From NCBI GenBank assembly GCA_021904315.1, contig CM038912.1, forward strand, positions 19,975,501-20,039,500: DNA of 64,000 nucleotides, given 5' to 3'. Position numbers and translations under genes: made by a program. The DNA comes from Sphagnum magellanicum. Lineage: Eukaryota; Streptophyta; Sphagnopsida; Sphagnales; Sphagnaceae. The notes beneath the pieces are model-generated. The model did no database searches and was not told the origin of the DNA. It was given only the letters and a program-made list of their open reading frames with translations. Shown here one piece after another: positions 61,200 to 64,000 of the stretch; the first letter of the stretch is position 1, and the number at the start of each line of letters is the position of its first letter.

Positions 61200-61745
61200 G
61201 TCGTAGGTAGGATGGTGGAGGGGCTGGTAGGTGGGTGGGTATGAAAGTAGCACATTTAAAATTTATAGGTGAGTAGGTAGATGGGGAACAGTCTAGTCTT
61301 AATTTAAATATATAGGTGAGTAGGTCGATGGGGGACAGTGGGGGTATTAGGTGGGTGGGTGGGAAAGTTTCAAAAGCGAAAAAAAAAGAAAAAAAAAAAG
61401 AAAAAAAGAAACCAGGTGGGGGGGAGGGAGAAAATAAAGTTCCAAAAAAGAAAACAGAGATCAGGGGGAAAAAACACTGGGAAGGGGGCGGGGAGAAAAT
61501 AAAGTTGCAAAAAAAACTGAGACCGGGGCTGAGAAAGGACAAACAAAAAAAGTCAACCTGGGATGACACAGGGATAGAAAAGAGAATACTATCAGTGCAC
61601 CATCCATCCACGTTGGTACACTGGTGGGTGCTGGTTTACTCTGGCCAAAAAAAAGTACACTGGGCTTCAACCGGGCATGAAACTCAGTTTAGTAGCAAAT
61701 TTGGTGCTAAACTGAGTTTGCCCTGTCTTTTATTTTCCTGAACGC
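61200..61745 (-). mobile_element. Right inverted end of the large composite repeat
   Basis: G-rich GTAGGTGGGTGGG tracts (61200-61370), an A/G-rich tract, then GTGCACCATCC, CACTGGTGGGTG and finally TATTTTCCTGAA at the outer edge. This mirrors 48530-48800 in reverse. Open frames in this purine-rich tract (for example 61316-61741) have Lys/Gly/Glu-rich or Pro/Phe/Ser-rich translations and are not genes. Confidence 0.5.
61680..61719. repeat. Strong hairpin within the right end
   Basis: Arms AAACTCAGTTTAG(TA)GCA and TGCTAAACTGAGTTT pair over 15 bases with a 2-base bulge around an AATTTGG loop. It has no counterpart in the left end at 48.53 kb, where the colinear match is otherwise continuous, so it was inserted on the right or lost on the left. 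Confidence 0.85.
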
Positions 61746-64000
61746 TTTCAACCAATCACTGCTGCTGCTATGTGTACTGTACCTGTAAATGTTCTCGCGC
61801 CTGGTGAATTTAATCTTGAGTCTCAGTATTTCATACCCTTATTTACTAAAATTTCATGACTCTGCATACAACAGCCAGTAGGGGTGCAGCTCAGGCCCAA
61901 CAGGGCATGACTTTACAAATAATTCTATTGTATCCCTACAAATTAGGTATGTACTAAACAAGTCCAGCTATCCAACTATATATATTGTAAGCTGATGATC
62001 AGTCTTCTAGCTACAAGAATATTATCTATTGGTCATCTCATTTATGCGGGGTTTCATGATACCAGTAGTTTGTGTTTGACCGATGATCCTGGATCCCCCT
62101 CCAGCAGCTCCAAGGGGTATTTGGCCAAGCAAATTACAACTCAATGATGTCAAGTCAAACATGCAAGGCACAGCAAAATGGATGGTTTTGGCTTATTGAG
62201 AGCGTGGTAAAAGGCAAACATCAGAGCCAAATAAATGTTATCTGACTCCTATGTTCATATTATTAAATAGGATTTGACAGGTAGTCCCTGTTTTTGCCAC
62301 TCTAATTCCGTTCAAGCATCTGTTACATGATGAATTGATCAGTTAAAAACTTGGCTTATAGAATAAATTCCAACTCGTGTGATTCTCTAGAAAGTTTAGA
62401 AGCCATGCTTGTAGACAGAGCAGACAATATTAGTTAATTTTTATTCGTTGAAAATGCAATATCATTAACTGATGAACCCCATGATGCAGGTACCAAGTTC
62501 CTACAGATTCTTTCTCCAGTTTAATTAAGCAATTTACAGTATTTGAGTCTCGACTGTGGTGAAAGTACGGGTGAAGATTCTGCGTCTTGTACGAAACGGA
62601 TCCGTAGCCATAATCCAGATTCCACTGAACATTTGCTTTCTTCTTTCAAAGAACATCAGTCAAAACCTGCGTAGAACCGCGCAGGCGTCGCACAATTGCT
62701 GGGACCGTGCGCGGGACAGAGCTCCATGAGGGTGTTTAGCGCCTCGCATCTCAAATGGTACACTGTATATAAATTTAGCATGTTCCTTGTGGCCTTCATT
62801 AACGCCAAATACCTAGTTCATTAGCGCCAGGTTAGCCTACGTTCTAGAAGAACTGGGTCGCACGAATGACCAGTCCTTTAAAAGTTCACAAGAAGAATTT
62901 TGACGATGACGTTTATGGACTTGGCTTGTTTGTGTGTGGCCATGTTTATTGTTCCTTGTCGTCAGATCAGAAGCTGAAAATTGTACAAGTATTAAGAAAC
63001 AGCTTGGAGACTAGGTGCTGTGGAGTTCTTTTAACCTAGATCCTGTCAAAGACTAGAAGCTTTGAAATCGCTTTGGTCTCCTGTTAGCGATCTAGTTAAT
63101 AATTCGACTCATGGTCGACTTCTGGTGAAATCCATTTTGACCAATCTCCCGCATGATGCGTCCCTGGGGGTTGGAATAGCTCCTCCCTTGACCCAGCTTA
63201 CCGTAGCTGGTTTTGACCTGTTCGTAGAAGGCGCTATCACGCTGTGCTTGATGTCTAAGGGTCTGGTTCCATTAGGCTACAGTGATCACAATTACAAACA
63301 GCTCTGATCACAGCAGCTAATGGAAAGCCACTGACGTTGGGCCTTCTTTCTTGCTGCAAGGATAGTAGTTTTCCATCCGAGAGCTGCCACTGTGGTGAAA
63401 ATATGTAATTAATCCAGTTAGAAATGAGTCATTATTTGACTCACAGCTCCTATAATTGGTCAATGCTTGACCGGTAAAGGTGTGAGATGACTGTGAGCAC
63501 AGCTACTTGAAAAAACAAATATGGAAAGGTGCTGTGATCACATAATCTGTACATCTGGCTACGATCGTTTTAATTGCAGATCCCGCGAATCTACGCCATG
63601 GCGACGATCTGCTTAAAGCAATATGCAACTAGGCTACTCCAGCAGTTACCAACACAGTAAAACTCATATAATTTCCTACTCTTACATCCTCCACGTAGCT
63701 GACTGGCTGCATATTTAATTGCAATATACTGCATCACAGCTGCTAGTGATCGTCGCTGGTGCCACATTGTAGCTGTGAAGTTCTTTTAATCAACAGCATC
63801 TAGAACACTGCTAGAATGCGGTAAAAGATCCCGTACTAATGTCCAAGCTATTGACATGATCATCAGTACTGCTCTAGTTTGATACTAGATATCATACTCA
63901 GTATCTTTTGCATACATAAATCAAATCTCAATTGGAATCTCGCTTTTCGCTCTTCCCAGAAATTATGGGCCCGAAATATCCAAAAGATCTTCATGAATTC
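61746..64000. other. GC-balanced terminal segment, no gene assigned
   Basis: More even base composition than the preceding 20 kb and no detectable repeat structure, which suggests low-copy DNA. A TATATAAATTT word near 62766 could be a TATA box of a gene running off the window. A plus-strand frame at 63062-63307 (81 codons) has unremarkable composition and no recognised domain. Confidence 0.35.

Noticed and set aside
61192-61741. Overlapping 139- and 141-codon frames on opposite strands
   Set aside because: Their length comes from purine/pyrimidine strand bias. The translations are Pro/Phe/Ser or Lys/Gly/Glu low complexity.
63062-63307. 81-codon plus-strand open frame in GC-balanced DNA
   Set aside because: No recognised domain, no clear splice partners or conserved motif. 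An open frame of this length is expected by chance in balanced sequence.
1-64000. CRISPR arrays, operons, riboswitches, rRNA or tRNA genes
   Set aside because: The window is eukaryotic nuclear DNA. I saw no spaced identical direct repeats of CRISPR type and no tRNA or rRNA signature by eye. A tRNAscan-SE and Infernal run would settle the RNA genes.

Overview
The window is nuclear DNA of a land plant. Evidence: two intron-rich genes of plant type (a PTEN2-class phosphatase and a bifunctional P5CS with the 20-exon layout seen in Arabidopsis), plant-type TTTAGGG motifs, and long AT-rich, transposon-laden spacers. The decayed PPR and hAT relics have a style I associate with large non-seed-plant genomes such as ferns. 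That placement is an inference, not a demonstration.

Layout. 1-4.7 kb: AT-rich spacer with simple repeats and small hairpins, then the upstream/leader region of the first gene. 4.72-10.93 kb (+): a complete 13-exon PTEN-like gene (952 codons) whose catalytic P-loop and acid loop carry substitutions that predict a pseudophosphatase. 10.9-13.1 kb: 3' flanks of two convergent genes. 13.15-20.91 kb (-): a complete 20-exon P5CS gene (767 codons) with catalytic residues kept and a serine/asparagine-rich tail of about 53 residues. 20.9-35.9 kb: P5CS promoter side, then repeats, small tandem duplications and a decayed hAT transposase (29-30 kb). 35.9-39.1 kb (-): a gene-like island with an exon chain weakly resembling plastid ribosomal protein uS5, next to a broken PLS-class PPR gene. 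39-48.5 kb: very AT-rich repeats with a second hAT relic at 40.5 kb. 48.5-61.75 kb: a large composite repeat with inverted outer ends, about 17 alternating hairpins, a decayed ORF, two inverted arrays of a roughly 200-bp unit, and two copies of a short MITE with perfect 8-bp target-site duplications. 61.75-64 kb: more GC-balanced sequence with no gene I can support.

Only PTEN and P5CS look like functional genes. One concerns phosphoinositide signalling, or a non-catalytic derivative of it, and the other proline synthesis. They point tail to tail, so they do not share a promoter. The most notable items are the active-site changes in an otherwise intact PTEN, the serial hairpin array at 49-50 kb, and the MITE pair, whose insertion is supported both by duplications and by uninterrupted copies of the same target in this window.
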